Source of the DNA: an uncultured Bacteriovoracaceae bacterium
GTDB lineage: Bacteria > Bdellovibrionota > Bacteriovoracia > Bacteriovoracales > Bacteriovoracaceae
Assembly: GCA_938034385.1 (NCBI GenBank)
Contig: CALHLC010000050.1
Location: forward strand, 1 to 44,858
Reading direction: 5' to 3'
Length of the DNA: 44,858 bases
The notes beneath the pieces are model-generated. The model searched no databases. It saw only the letters and a list, made by a program, of their open reading frames with translations, and was not told the origin of the DNA. Shown in pieces: positions 26,485 to 35,473 of the stretch. The position numbers and the translations under genes are program-made. The number at the start of each line of letters is the position of its first letter. The first letter of the stretch is position 1.

Positions 26485-26523
26485 TAAAGTTAAGGGTCTT
26501 ATTGAAAAAGATCCTTAACTTTA
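26485..26523. terminator. 16-bp inverted repeat between convergent genes
   Basis: TAAAGTTAAGGGTCTT and AAGATCCTTAACTTTA pair with one G-T position around a seven-base loop. The repeat lies after the plus-strand barrel gene and covers the dnaJ stop codon. It lacks a long T-run on either strand, so it is a weak candidate for a bidirectional terminator, or a 3' stabilising hairpin. Confidence 0.45.
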
Positions 26524-27584
26524 TCAAAAAATCCTTTCGACATCGGATTTGTTGTATGTCCACTTTTTTCTTCAAGCTTTGCAAGCTCTTCAAAAATGGC
26601 TTTCTGCTCTCCGTTTAATTTTGAAGGCGTCTCGACAATTAAATTGATAATCTGATCACCAGTTCCATAACCACTTAAGTGAGTAATCCCTTTATTTCTA
26701 AGCCTCATTCTTTTGCCAGACTGAGTCCCAGTTTCAATTTTAACTATCACTTTTCCTGAAAGAGTTGGAACTTCAACTTCAGCACCAAGTGCTGCTTGAG
26801 AAAAACTAATAGGAACATCACAATAAATATCAAATTGCTCTCTATCAAAAATCGGATGCTCTTTAACTCGAACATCTACATATAAATCACCTGAAGGACC
26901 ACCTTTTAAACCAGGACTTCCTTCTCCACTAAGTTTTAGCTTTTGGCCATCATCAATTCCAGCTGGAACTTTTACACTTAGCTTAGCTTTCTTTTTTATT
27001 GTTTGAACTGACATCCCAACACCATGACATTGATAACAAGTCTGGCTCATTGTAAAAAATCCTTGTTGCCTTCGAATCTCTCCGGCTCCACCACAAGTTC
27101 CACATGTTTCAGGACTTGTACCTTCTTTTACCACTTCTTTTTGAATAACTACTTCTTTTTCACAACCAAAAGCAGCCTCTTCAAATTTTATATCTAAACG
27201 CGTGTGATGGTCTTTTCCTTTAACTGCCCTCTGACCACCTCGCCTTCTTCCACGACCTTGACCGCCTCCGCCGCCAAAAAAATCACCAAAGATATCACCA
27301 AAGACGTCTCCAAGATCTCCAAAGTCTCCAGATTGAAAACCTCCTCCAAAGCCTTGTCCATTTACTCCTGCATGTCCAAATTGATCATACTCTTGTCTTT
27401 TTTCATCGCTCAACAAACAATCAGCAGCTTCACTAGCTTCTTTAAATTTTGCTTCCGCTTCAGCGTTATCAGGATTTCTATCAGGGTGATGCTTTAGAGC
27501 TAATTTTCTATAAGCTTTCTTAATCTCATCTTTTGAAGCACCTTTAGCTACACCTAAAATTTCGTAAAAATCTCTTTTGGACAT
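26499..27584 (-). CDS. dnaJ: Chaperone protein DnaJ with only two of four zinc motifs
   Basis: ATG at 27584 gives 361 residues; an upstream TTG in the same frame is rejected because the J domain starts at [10 protein letters not shown]. The J domain has HPD at 33-35, followed by a Gly/Phe region (78-118) rich in GDxFGD. The zinc region has just CGTCGGAG (161-168) and CYQCHGVG (183-190). The first and fourth CxxCxGxG motifs, which make zinc centre I in E. coli DnaJ, are replaced by non-Cys sequence. Centre II (motifs 2 and 3), needed for cooperation with DnaK, is kept. The C-terminal substrate-binding domains are complete ([30 protein letters not shown]). It follows dnaK across a terminator. 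Confidence 0.95.
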   Translation of the reverse strand: MSKRDFYEILGVAKGASKDEIKKAYRKLALKHHPDRNPDNAEAEAKFKEASEAADCLLSDEKRQEYDQFGHAGVNGQGFGGGFQSGDFGDLGDVFGDIFGDFFGGGGGQGRGRRRGGQRAVKGKDHHTRLDIKFEEAAFGCEKEVVIQKEVVKEGTSPETCGTCGGAGEIRRQQGFFTMSQTCYQCHGVGMSVQTIKKKAKLSVKVPAGIDDGQKLKLSGEGSPGLKGGPSGDLYVDVRVKEHPIFDREQFDIYCDVPISFSQAALGAEVEVPTLSGKVIVKIETGTQSGKRMRLRNKGITHLSGYGTGDQIINLIVETPSKLNGEQKAIFEELAKLEEKSGHTTNPMSKGFFDKVKDLFQ

Positions 27585-27602
27585 CTCTTTATTCCTTAAA
27601 AG

Positions 27603-27633
27603 CAAAAAAGCGCACTCAATTTAAGAGTGCGCT
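27603..27633 (-). terminator. Terminator between dnaK and dnaJ
   Basis: AGCGCACTC, a seven-base loop and GAGTGCGCT form a perfect nine-pair stem followed on the minus strand by six T. It lies 27 bases after the dnaK stop. It probably lowers dnaJ expression relative to dnaK rather than separating them, as dnaJ has no obvious promoter of its own. Confidence 0.85.
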
Positions 27634-27659
27634 ATTTACTTAAACTTTAAACTTATTTA

Positions 27660-29570
27660 TTAAACTTCTTTAAAATCCGCATCTACTACATCTTCTTCAT
27701 TTGGCTTATCAGCTCCGGCCGTATTGTCAGCACTCTCTGCTCCAGGTTGTTCACCTTGAGTTTGACCAGCAGCATACATTTCTTGAGAAATCTGATGAGA
27801 AACATTTTGTAATCTCTCAGTTGCAGCTTTTATTTCATCCAAAACTTCAGAAGTTAATTTCGTCTTCGCTTCAGCGATAGCTCCTTCAAGCTCTGATTTT
27901 TTATCAGCTGGGATTTTATCTGGATTATCTTTAATTAGTTTTTCTGAAGAAAAAGTTAAAGAATCTAAATTGTTTCTAGCATCAACAATCTCTTTTCTTT
28001 TACCATCTGCTTCTCTATGAAGTTCAGCATCTTTTACCATTTTATCAATCTCTTCTTCACTTAATCCTGACCCACCAGTAATTCTAATTTCTTGACTCTT
28101 ACCAGTTGCTTTATCAATTGCTGAAACGTTTACAATTCCGTTTGCGTCTATATCAAAGGTTACTTCAATTTGTGGAACACCTCTTGGAGCTGGGCTAATT
28201 CCAGCAAGATCAAACTTACCTAATGTTTTATTATCATTAGAAAATTCTCTCTCTCCTTGAAGTACGTGAATACTAACAGCTGGCTGATTATCTTGAGCTG
28301 TAGAGAATACTTGAGATTTCTTTGCAGGAATCGTTGTATTTTTCTCTATAATTTTAGTCATTACTCCACCAAGAGTTTCAATCCCAAGGCTAAGTGGTGT
28401 TACATCTAATAATAGAACGTCTTTAACATCTCCAGCTAAAACTCCACCTTGAATCGCTGCACCTGCTGCAACAACTTCATCAGGGTTAACTCCTTTATTA
28501 GGTTCTTTCCCAAAAATTTCCTTCACCTTTGCTTGAACTGCTGGGATTCTTGTCGAACCACCAACTAAAATGACCTCATGAATCTCAGAAGTAGATAATC
28601 CAGAATCTTTAATTGCTGTATTACAAGGAATAGATAATCTATCAACCAAAGTTGAAATTAATTGCTCAAACTTTGCTCTCGTTAAAGTTAAGTTTAAGTG
28701 TTTTGGTCCTGTAGAATCAGCAGTAATAAATGGAAGGTTTACATCTGTTTGAGTTGTTGTAGATAACTCATGCTTTGCCTTCTCTGCAGCTTCTTTTAAT
28801 CTTTGAAGGGCCATCTTATCATTTTTAAGATCAATTCCCTGATCTTTTTTAAACTCATCTGCCATCCAATCAATTAAAACATAGTCAAAGTCTTCTCCAC
28901 CAAGAAATGTATCACCATTTGTTGACTTCACTTCGAAAACTCCATCACTTGTAATTTCAAGAACAGAAATATCAAAAGTACCACCACCAAAATCAAAGAC
29001 AGCGATGTTTTTATCTTTTTTCTCTTCTAATCCATAAGCAAGTGCAGCAGCAGTTGGCTCATTGATAATTCTTTTAACATCTAGCCCTGCAATTTTCCCA
29101 GCGTCTTTAGTGGCTTGCCTTTGAGCATCATTAAAATAAGCTGGCACTGTAATAACAGCTTCTGTAACAGGTTGCCCTAGGTAATCTTCTGCTGATTTCT
29201 TCATTTTTTCTAAAATTGCAGCAGAGATTTCTTGAGGAGAAATTTCTTTCCCATTAACTTTGACCCAAGCGTCTCCGTTGTTATTTCCAAAAATTTCAAA
29301 AGGAGCTACTTCTTTAAAACGAGTAACTTCTTCATCTGTTGCTTTTCTACCAATTAATCTTTTAATTCCAAAAAGTGTTTTTTCTGGATTCGTTACAGCT
29401 TGCCTCTTTGCTACTTGTCCTACTAGTTTTTCTGAACTACTAGAAAAAGCAACAACAGAAGGTGTTGTATTGTGACCTTCAGCATTTGGAATAATTTTAT
29501 ATTTTCCATTTTCCAACACTGAAACACATGAATTTGTTGTTCCTAAATCAATTCCGATAATCTTTCCCAT
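27660..29570 (-). CDS. dnaK: Chaperone protein DnaK (Hsp70)
   Basis: The 636-residue product is full length. Hallmarks are [12 protein letters not shown] at the N-terminus, [57 protein letters not shown]-type segment ([11 protein letters not shown]), the linker [15 protein letters not shown], and the C-terminal lid ending [12 protein letters not shown]. It binds exposed hydrophobic peptides in an ATP cycle driven by DnaJ and GrpE. TAAGGAG sits before the ATG. It is the middle gene of grpE-dnaK-dnaJ, 10 bases after grpE, and should be induced by heat through the sigma-32-like promoter upstream of grpE. Confidence 0.98.
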   Translation of the reverse strand: MGKIIGIDLGTTNSCVSVLENGKYKIIPNAEGHNTTPSVVAFSSSSEKLVGQVAKRQAVTNPEKTLFGIKRLIGRKATDEEVTRFKEVAPFEIFGNNNGDAWVKVNGKEISPQEISAAILEKMKKSAEDYLGQPVTEAVITVPAYFNDAQRQATKDAGKIAGLDVKRIINEPTAAALAYGLEEKKDKNIAVFDFGGGTFDISVLEITSDGVFEVKSTNGDTFLGGEDFDYVLIDWMADEFKKDQGIDLKNDKMALQRLKEAAEKAKHELSTTTQTDVNLPFITADSTGPKHLNLTLTRAKFEQLISTLVDRLSIPCNTAIKDSGLSTSEIHEVILVGGSTRIPAVQAKVKEIFGKEPNKGVNPDEVVAAGAAIQGGVLAGDVKDVLLLDVTPLSLGIETLGGVMTKIIEKNTTIPAKKSQVFSTAQDNQPAVSIHVLQGEREFSNDNKTLGKFDLAGISPAPRGVPQIEVTFDIDANGIVNVSAIDKATGKSQEIRITGGSGLSEEEIDKMVKDAELHREADGKRKEIVDARNNLDSLTFSSEKLIKDNPDKIPADKKSELEGAIAEAKTKLTSEVLDEIKAATERLQNVSHQISQEMYAAGQTQGEQPGAESADNTAGADKPNEEDVVDADFKEV

Positions 29571-29580
29571 TATTTTCTCC

Positions 29581-30117
29581 TTACTTACTTACGATTACTT
29601 TTGATGCTCGAAGTACTCGACCATTTAAAATGTATCCACTTTGTTCTTGTCTAATTATTTTGTTTTCTTTTTTCCCATCTTCTTGCCCTATGGCCTCATG
29701 AAAATTAGGATCAAAGTCCACGCCTTCTTTTGTTTCTATTTTTTCTAATCCATGATTTTTAAGTGTTGATAAAAATTGATTATTCACCATATCTAAACCA
29801 ACAACGATATTTTTCACTTGCTCATCTTCAACATTTCTAACTGCTTTCAAAGTCAGCTCAAAAGTATCAACAACCTGCACCAAATCACTTAAAATGCCTT
29901 CAGTTCCAAATTTAATAATTTGAGACTTTTCTCTCTCAAGTCTTTTTCTCAAGTTATCCATCTCAGCTGCCATATAGAAGTACTTGGCCTTATAATCTAC
30001 CACTTCTTCACTCTTTTCCTCTGAAACATCAGTGTTTTCAACCACTTGAGCTTCCTCTGTATTCAACTTCTCTTCATTCGATTCGATATTGTTCATATTT
30101 TCTTCTGTATTATTCAT
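29581..30117 (-). CDS. grpE: Nucleotide exchange factor GrpE
   Basis: The 178-residue product has an acidic N-terminal tail, a long coiled-coil helix ([20 protein letters not shown]) and the C-terminal beta domain. That domain carries [22 protein letters not shown] and the closing [18 protein letters not shown] pattern that defines GrpE. It releases ADP from DnaK. ATG 30117 has no Shine-Dalgarno but lies seven bases after the sigma-32-like -10, so a leaderless message is plausible. An in-frame ATG at 30096 with weak AGAAG upstream would give 171 residues. Only the disordered tail differs between the two. Confidence 0.95.
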   Translation of the reverse strand: MNNTEENMNNIESNEEKLNTEEAQVVENTDVSEEKSEEVVDYKAKYFYMAAEMDNLRKRLEREKSQIIKFGTEGILSDLVQVVDTFELTLKAVRNVEDEQVKNIVVGLDMVNNQFLSTLKNHGLEKIETKEGVDFDPNFHEAIGQEDGKKENKIIRQEQSGYILNGRVLRASKVIVSK

Positions 30118-30124
30118 ACTTATA

Positions 30125-30152
30125 ACATGGGGGTACTTTTACTTGTGTCAAG
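30125..30152 (-). promoter_or_regulatory. Sigma-32 (RpoH) type heat-shock promoter of grpE-dnaK-dnaJ
   Basis: On the minus strand CTTGACA (30152-30146), a 13-base spacer and CCCCATGT (30132-30125) match the E. coli sigma-32 consensus CTTGAA / CCCCATNT closely. There is no CIRCE repeat nearby. Transcription would begin at about 30118-30117. Confidence 0.8.
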
Positions 30153-30201
30153 ATTTTGAGCGTAAGTATTTGTAATTTTAATCTTTTCAATACCGCGTTA
30201 A

Positions 30202-30237
30202 TTACTTAGCATTTAGTAAATACGATTACCTAAGTAA
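30202..30237 (+). promoter_or_regulatory. Inverted repeat TTACTTAG-N20-CTAAGTAA upstream of the outer-membrane protein
   Basis: Two perfect 8-base arms lie 20 bases apart and 28 bases before the start codon; inside them ATTTAGTAAAT is nearly symmetric. The repeat could be a 5' leader stem stabilising an abundant message or a regulator site. No confident sigma-70 boxes were found. Confidence 0.35.
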
Positions 30238-30264
30238 CTAAAACTCATTAAGAAGGAGGAAATT

Positions 30265-31140
30265 ATGAAATTACTTATTTTAGCGTTATTCGCTGCTACG
30301 TCTTTTGCTGGAACTATTGTTCCAAACATTAAATGGAACCAAATTGAAAAAAACAACACCGGTGCTGCTGCTGCTTGGGGAGAGAGATCAAATGCTACTC
30401 TTCATGCTGATAGGGCCACTGCTACTGATTCATGGCAATGGGGAGCTCAAGTTTTAGCAAGTTATGCTGGAGCTGCTATTGAAGCAGGAGTTCTTGCTGA
30501 TGAAGGTCTTGATAACCAAAACTTTGATTTAAATCTTGGATATGCTGTTATGCCAAATCTTGCAATTGGACTTGAGTACGACTACATAAACCATGATACT
30601 GGAATCTCTGATGCCTCAAGACCTTCTTTGTCTGTTGGTTATAAGCTGGCAAACGGAATTATTCTTGGTGGAGGTTTTGGAAGAATGCACGTAAATGGAC
30701 TTCCTGTTTCTTCTAACCAATTACACTTTGGTGTAGGTCACATGAAAGACGGTTCAACTAATGAATTAGTTTTACACTATAATCTTGAAGATGAAGATAC
30801 TGCTTCTGGTACTACAATGCTTTCTTCATGGGTTGTAAGTTTTGATCACGTTTGTCACAACATGGTATCTAAAGGTATCCAAATGGCTGCAAATGCAAAA
30901 GTTGGAAAAGTTGATGGAGGAGAAACTAATTGGAGTGTTCAACCAGAATTTGAATATATGGCAGCTAATCATTTCTTTCCAGGAATCTTTGGTGGATATG
31001 CTGATGACGGAATCGATGGTGCATGGAATGCTGGTCTTTCTTTAAGAAACACTCATGATAACTTTCAGTGGCTTGCTAAAGCAGGTTGGGCTGAAGGTGA
31101 TGAGTACAAGTTTGATTTAGACTTATCTTATATGTTCTAA
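30265..31140 (+). CDS. Outer-membrane beta-barrel protein, probably abundant
   Basis: The 291-residue product has a signal peptide (1-15, SFA-G). The mature chain is built of alternating strands and turns (WQWGAQVLASYAG, FDLNLGYAVMPNLAIGLEYDYI, LSVGYKLANGIILGGGFG, HFGVGHM, ELVLHYNL), ends LDLSYMF with the terminal Phe BAM signal, and has one Cys. GGAGG is placed well before the ATG, the leader is structured and a strong terminator follows; together these suggest high expression. It is divergently arranged with grpE. It is porin- or Omp-like, but I cannot name the family. Confidence 0.65.
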   Translation: MKLLILALFAATSFAGTIVPNIKWNQIEKNNTGAAAAWGERSNATLHADRATATDSWQWGAQVLASYAGAAIEAGVLADEGLDNQNFDLNLGYAVMPNLAIGLEYDYINHDTGISDASRPSLSVGYKLANGIILGGGFGRMHVNGLPVSSNQLHFGVGHMKDGSTNELVLHYNLEDEDTASGTTMLSSWVVSFDHVCHNMVSKGIQMAANAKVGKVDGGETNWSVQPEFEYMAANHFFPGIFGGYADDGIDGAWNAGLSLRNTHDNFQWLAKAGWAEGDEYKFDLDLSYMF

Positions 31141-31169
31141 TTAAAAGTTTTACTTTTGCTTACTACGAA

Positions 31170-31195
31170 GGGAGCCTTTTGAGGCTCCCTTTTTT
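31170..31195 (+). terminator. Rho-independent terminator of the outer-membrane protein gene
   Basis: GGGAGCC, TTTTGA loop and GGCTCCC form a perfect seven-pair G/C-rich stem followed by six T. The T-run overlaps the stop codon of the convergent HD-domain gene. Confidence 0.9.
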
Positions 31196-31817
31196 ATAAC
31201 TCTTGTTTTAAATCCTCTAAAAACTTAAGCAATACTTTCGTTCTTTTAACCGCAAAAGACTTTCCTTTTTCCGTCTGCAACATTTCAGGAAGCTTTAATA
31301 GCTTTGTATAGAAATGATCTACCGCAAACTTCTTATCATCCAATTCTCTGTTTTCTGCAAAAGGATCCATGGAATCAAATAACTTACCACCCATCATCCC
31401 TGAAACATAAAAAACCCTAGCAAGACCAATGGCTCCTATTGCTTCCATTCTATCAGCATCTTGAACAACTTTAGCTTCATTTGTTTCAGGACTTATATTG
31501 GCAGAAAAAGAATGAGTTAAGATAGCATGTTTCACAGTCTCAAGTTTTGAGACAGGAAAACCCATGCCTTTTAATATTTCTTCTGCTCGAAGGGCCGCAT
31601 GAGCTGAAGACTTTGATCTATCAGGGTGATTTTTGGGATAACTCACTATATCGTGAAAATAACATGCTGCTAAAATTGCAAGTTTATCATCATCACTATT
31701 ACAAATCTTCTCAGCAACAGACCATACTCTTCTAAAGTGCCTTATATCATGGCTCCCATCACTAAATTCTCTACCTTCAAAGAATAATTCAAACCTCTCT
31801 CTCCATTGATCTAACAT
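31194..31817 (-). CDS. HD-domain phosphohydrolase
   Basis: The 207-residue product carries the HD superfamily ligands in order: H27 (DIRHFRRVW), H55-D56 (ACYFHDIV) and D120 (VVQDADRMEAIGAIG). This pattern, with DADRMEAIG followed by GLAR, is typical of YedJ-type HD hydrolases. The substrate is not known for this group (nucleotides or phosphate esters are likely). It is cytosolic. AGGAG precedes the ATG and hemW lies seven bases upstream on the same strand, so the two are probably one transcript. Confidence 0.8.
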   Translation of the reverse strand: MLDQWRERFELFFEGREFSDGSHDIRHFRRVWSVAEKICNSDDDKLAILAACYFHDIVSYPKNHPDRSKSSAHAALRAEEILKGMGFPVSKLETVKHAILTHSFSANISPETNEAKVVQDADRMEAIGAIGLARVFYVSGMMGGKLFDSMDPFAENRELDDKKFAVDHFYTKLLKLPEMLQTEKGKSFAVKRTKVLLKFLEDLKQEL

Positions 31818-31824
31818 ATTTCTC

Positions 31825-32898
31825 CTAAATTATTTTTTCGATAAGAGTATCTAAAATAACAAATCCATTTTCATTAAAAATAAATTTATCTCCATCAAAG
31901 AATCCATAGTTGTTTTTCTCAAAAGAAGATAACTGAGACAATGCTTCCTTTGAAAACATTGAACTATTAATTCCTTCTCTTGTTCTACTCATTGTATATA
32001 ATCGCTCTAAATCTAATTGTGTCTTTGTTAATGCTTCACTTGTATAAGTTCCATCTGGGCGCCATTTAAATCGTAATCCATTGTCTTCAACAAGCAAACC
32101 TGTAGCGCTAGTTCCAAGAGCAAGATAAGAATTTTGTTTCCAGTATTTCCAATTATGTGATGATTCGAAACCATCTTTAGCATAATTAGACACTTCGTAT
32201 TGCTCAAAACCAAGACCTTTCATTGTTTGATGAACTTGAAGATACTCTTTACTAATAACTTCGTCTTCAGGAATTAAGTCTTTATGCGGGTAACTCTCCC
32301 CAACAGTTAAAATATAAAGACTCATATGTTTTGGCCCATAAACTGAAATTTTCTTTAATTCAGATTCGATATCTCTTTTTTTGCCTTGTTCTGGTAATCC
32401 AATCATAAAATCAACAGAGTAGTTAATATCTAACTTAGAAAAAAACTCTAATGACTTTCTTATTTCATCAAAATGATGAGATCGATCTAAGACTGGAAAA
32501 ATTTCACGATCAAAAGATTGAACTCCAAGAGAGAAACGATTTACTCCAAAGTCTATTAATGACTTAATAGAGTCTTCACTGAAAGTTCCGGGATCTACTT
32601 CCATTGTAAATTCAGCAGGAGAAAACTCTAATTGAAAATAATCATGAAAGAACTTCATGAATTTAATCACATCTTCGCCCCATAAACTTGGAGTCCCTCC
32701 ACCAATATAGATAGTTTCAAGAGGACCAATTTTAAATGATTTTTCTTTTAATAACCTTTCAAGAGGCTTAAGAGATTTGATCAGGTATTTAAAGAAATTT
32801 TCATTACTCTTGAGATCAAATTTTTTTTTATAAAAATCGCAATAATTACATAAATGCATACAATGCGGATAATGAATGTATAAAGATTTCACTTCCAT
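31825..32898 (-). CDS. hemW: Radical SAM protein HemW (coproporphyrinogen oxidase-like, heme chaperone)
   Basis: ATG 32898 is chosen because the conserved N-terminus begins at MEVKSLYIHYPHC; a longer frame would overlap the divergent peptidase gene. The 357 residues have CMHLCNYC (C13, C17, C20; the 4Fe-4S/SAM site in a CX3CX2C spacing), IYIGGGTPSLW, FTMEVDPGTF, RFSLGVQSF, DFMIGLPEQ and a C-terminal HemW domain. HemW is not the anaerobic oxidase HemN; it binds heme and acts in heme insertion. A TATACT box lies nine bases from the ATG with no Shine-Dalgarno, next to the oppositely oriented promoter of the M16 gene. Confidence 0.88.
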   Translation of the reverse strand: MEVKSLYIHYPHCMHLCNYCDFYKKKFDLKSNENFFKYLIKSLKPLERLLKEKSFKIGPLETIYIGGGTPSLWGEDVIKFMKFFHDYFQLEFSPAEFTMEVDPGTFSEDSIKSLIDFGVNRFSLGVQSFDREIFPVLDRSHHFDEIRKSLEFFSKLDINYSVDFMIGLPEQGKKRDIESELKKISVYGPKHMSLYILTVGESYPHKDLIPEDEVISKEYLQVHQTMKGLGFEQYEVSNYAKDGFESSHNWKYWKQNSYLALGTSATGLLVEDNGLRFKWRPDGTYTSEALTKTQLDLERLYTMSRTREGINSSMFSKEALSQLSSFEKNNYGFFDGDKFIFNENGFVILDTLIEKII

Positions 32899-32907
32899 AG
32901 AGTTGCC

Positions 32908-32915
32908 AGTATAAT
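32908..32915. promoter_or_regulatory. Overlapping divergent -10 boxes of hemW and the M16 peptidase
   Basis: The octamer AGTATAAT contains TATAAT on the plus strand (32910-32915, seven bases from ATG 32923) and TATACT on the minus strand (32913-32908, nine bases from ATG 32898). Both messages would be leaderless or nearly so. Confidence 0.5.
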
Positions 32916-32922
32916 CTGAGAA

Positions 32923-35472
32923 ATGAATATAATCGAAAAGAAAATTAATAATCTCAAAGTTTTTTTTATCCCTCAAAAAGGAGCTCCCTCCAACAGTGCA
33001 CAGTTTTGGTTCAGGGCCGGTAGCTCACTTGAAAATAAGTCTAATCAAGGAATAGCACATTTCTTAGAACATATGTTTTTTAAAGGAACAAAAAAAAGAC
33101 CCGGAGCAAAAATAGCCCATGAAGTTGAATCTTTTGGTGGAGATATAAATGCTTTTACTTCATTTGATTACACTTGTTATTATATTAATTCACCAAAGCC
33201 TAAACTTTCTAAAACAATAGAAATCTTAATGGACATGGTTAGTAACCCACTTTTTTTAGAAAAAGAATTGATACCAGAGCGAGGCGTTGTCTTTGAAGAG
33301 TATAGAAGATCTATTGATAATCCTCATCACTATAATTTTCACCAAATTCAAAAGAATACTTTCTCCCCTGGATATTCTCATCCTATATTAGGACGTGAAG
33401 ATACTATTAAAAACTTTACAAGAAAGCAGCTCGTTGAATTTAGAAAAAAATACTATAACACTAGTAACTCTGCTCTTTTAATCTCTGGTGATTTTAACTC
33501 AACAACAAACTTTGAAAAAATTATTAAAAAGTTTTCTATTCCTAAAGGACCTAAAACTAAGTATAAAAAGTTCTCTTTAAATAAATCACCTAATTCCATT
33601 CATATTCACAACAAAGACATTGTTCAGAATTCATTGACTCTTATAATACCCGCTCCTGAATATGATTCAGAGCAAGCGATCAATGAAGATCTCGCTATTA
33701 ATTGCCTAGCTTATGGAGAGACTTCTTATCTTCATCAGAAACTAGTAAAACAAAGCTCTGTCGCCACATCAACTTCAGGGTCTACGATGTTCATGAATAA
33801 AGGTGGTGCTCATTTCCTTAAAGTAGTTTATCCGAAAGAGAACCACAAAGAAGTTTTAAAAGAGCTAGCTGCACTTATAGAAGAAATTAAAACCAACAAG
33901 TTTAAAAGCAAAGATATTGAAAAAATCAAAAATCAATATATTGCATCGAAAATCTATGAACGTGAAAATCTTGAATCATTAACGTTTTCTTATGGACATG
34001 GTTTTGCCCAAAATGAAAACCTACATAGTGAACATGAGTTTATTGATCGTATAAAGAACTCGAAAAACTCTTCTATAAACGATGCTATAGAAAAGATTTT
34101 CTCAAAAAACATCTCTATACACTTGCAAATCCCTGAAAAAGAAAAAAGTAGCACTTATAAATCTTCTTTAACAAAATTAAAAAAGCAACTCACTAAAAAA
34201 TCTAAAGAGAGTAAAAAAGATTTAAAAACAATCAAATCAAAATTTGATAAAAACGTAGAGCTCCTCGAAATAAAAAAAGGGATCAAGTTTCTCTATAGAT
34301 ATAATAGTGCGACTCCTACCTTTGTAATGCACTCTTATATAAAAGGTGGGATCAGTGCAGAAAATGAGAAAGATTGCGGGAAACATTACATATTAGCTAA
34401 GCTTTTAAATTATGGTCATCATGAAAAAAGCTATAGAGAGTTAAAAGAAGACCTTGCTAATAAATCAGCAAGTCTTTCAGGCTTTTCTGGAAAGAATGCA
34501 TACGGGCTTACCATGCATGGCCTATCTAGTGATTTTGATTCTCTTACTAATGATTTTTTTCACTCTTTGATGAAACCAACAGTGAAAGAAGAATTCGTAG
34601 AACTTGAAAAGGAAATGATTCAAAGATACCTTAAAAACATTTTAAAAGATCCCGTTAAACAATGCTTTAAAAGTTTTCAAAAACATATCTTTAAAAATTC
34701 CTCTTATGCTTTAGATATCACAGGAAACTCTGAAACTCTCCCTCGATTTAGTTCCGATTTTTTAAAAGACCTTCATAGTCAAAACCTTAAAGGCAATGAA
34801 ATACTAATTACCTATTGTGGTAATCACAAAATCGATCAAGTTTTAGAAAAAATTCATTCACATCTAAATCTTGAGAACAGATCAGTTAAAAAGCATTTAA
34901 ATTTTAATAATAAATATACTCAAAAGACGTCTCATTTAGAATTTGATAGAGAACAAACTCAAATATTTATTGGTTATCCAGGATTATCTCTCCATGACAA
35001 AGATGATATCTATCTTAAGATTTTATCTACTTTTCTTTCAGGACAATCAAGTGAGTTATTTGTTGAAGTCCGTGACAGACAGGGTCTTTGTTATGCAACC
35101 CAACCTGTTCACCACACGGCCTTGCAAGCAGGGTATTGGGGAATCTATATTGGCTCAGGAGCAGACAAAGTAGATAAAGCAATTGAAGCGATAAGAAAAA
35201 TCTTGAATAGATTACAAAAAAGTGGATTATCTAAAACCGAAGTAAAGCGCCTAAAAGATACCATTAGTGGTCAAAAGCAAATGCAACTACAAAGCAATGA
35301 AGATTTTGCAAATTTTTATTCCATACCAACTCTACATGGACTTAGTCTAGATTTTGAAAATATCAATATCACTAGAATAAAAAAATTAGATCACTTAAAG
35401 ATTAATAAATTTTTAAAGAAGTTTTTAAATCAAGACCCAACAATTATTACTGCTGGGCCTTCAAAGAAGTAA
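32923..35472 (+). CDS. M16-family zinc metallopeptidase (two-domain)
   Basis: The 849-residue product has the inverted zinc motif HFLEH (H46, E49, H50) and the distal Glu at 125/126 (GVVFEEYRRS), so the N-terminal half should be catalytic. The C-terminal half (about 440-845) repeats the M16 fold without the HXXEH site and has the conserved GQSSELFVEVRDRQGLCYAT segment near residue 705-724. This is the arrangement of fused M16B or PqqL/pitrilysin-like proteases. There is no signal peptide, so it is cytosolic or unconventionally located. A Lys-rich stretch joins the halves. The peptide substrates are unknown. TATAAT is seven bases before the ATG. Confidence 0.88.
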   Translation: MNIIEKKINNLKVFFIPQKGAPSNSAQFWFRAGSSLENKSNQGIAHFLEHMFFKGTKKRPGAKIAHEVESFGGDINAFTSFDYTCYYINSPKPKLSKTIEILMDMVSNPLFLEKELIPERGVVFEEYRRSIDNPHHYNFHQIQKNTFSPGYSHPILGREDTIKNFTRKQLVEFRKKYYNTSNSALLISGDFNSTTNFEKIIKKFSIPKGPKTKYKKFSLNKSPNSIHIHNKDIVQNSLTLIIPAPEYDSEQAINEDLAINCLAYGETSYLHQKLVKQSSVATSTSGSTMFMNKGGAHFLKVVYPKENHKEVLKELAALIEEIKTNKFKSKDIEKIKNQYIASKIYERENLESLTFSYGHGFAQNENLHSEHEFIDRIKNSKNSSINDAIEKIFSKNISIHLQIPEKEKSSTYKSSLTKLKKQLTKKSKESKKDLKTIKSKFDKNVELLEIKKGIKFLYRYNSATPTFVMHSYIKGGISAENEKDCGKHYILAKLLNYGHHEKSYRELKEDLANKSASLSGFSGKNAYGLTMHGLSSDFDSLTNDFFHSLMKPTVKEEFVELEKEMIQRYLKNILKDPVKQCFKSFQKHIFKNSSYALDITGNSETLPRFSSDFLKDLHSQNLKGNEILITYCGNHKIDQVLEKIHSHLNLENRSVKKHLNFNNKYTQKTSHLEFDREQTQIFIGYPGLSLHDKDDIYLKILSTFLSGQSSELFVEVRDRQGLCYATQPVHHTALQAGYWGIYIGSGADKVDKAIEAIRKILNRLQKSGLSKTEVKRLKDTISGQKQMQLQSNEDFANFYSIPTLHGLSLDFENINITRIKKLDHLKINKFLKKFLNQDPTIITAGPSKK

Positions 35473-35473
35473 T

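Noticed and set aside
27582-27633. CIRCE element for heat-shock genes
   Set aside because: The GAGTGC-like hairpin here is a terminator stem after dnaK; the CIRCE consensus (TTAGCACTC-N9-GAGTGCTAA) is not matched and it is not upstream of grpE.
31825-32976. Longer start for HemW
   Set aside because: It would overlap the divergent M16 gene and add residues not found before the conserved MEVKSLYIHYPHC start.
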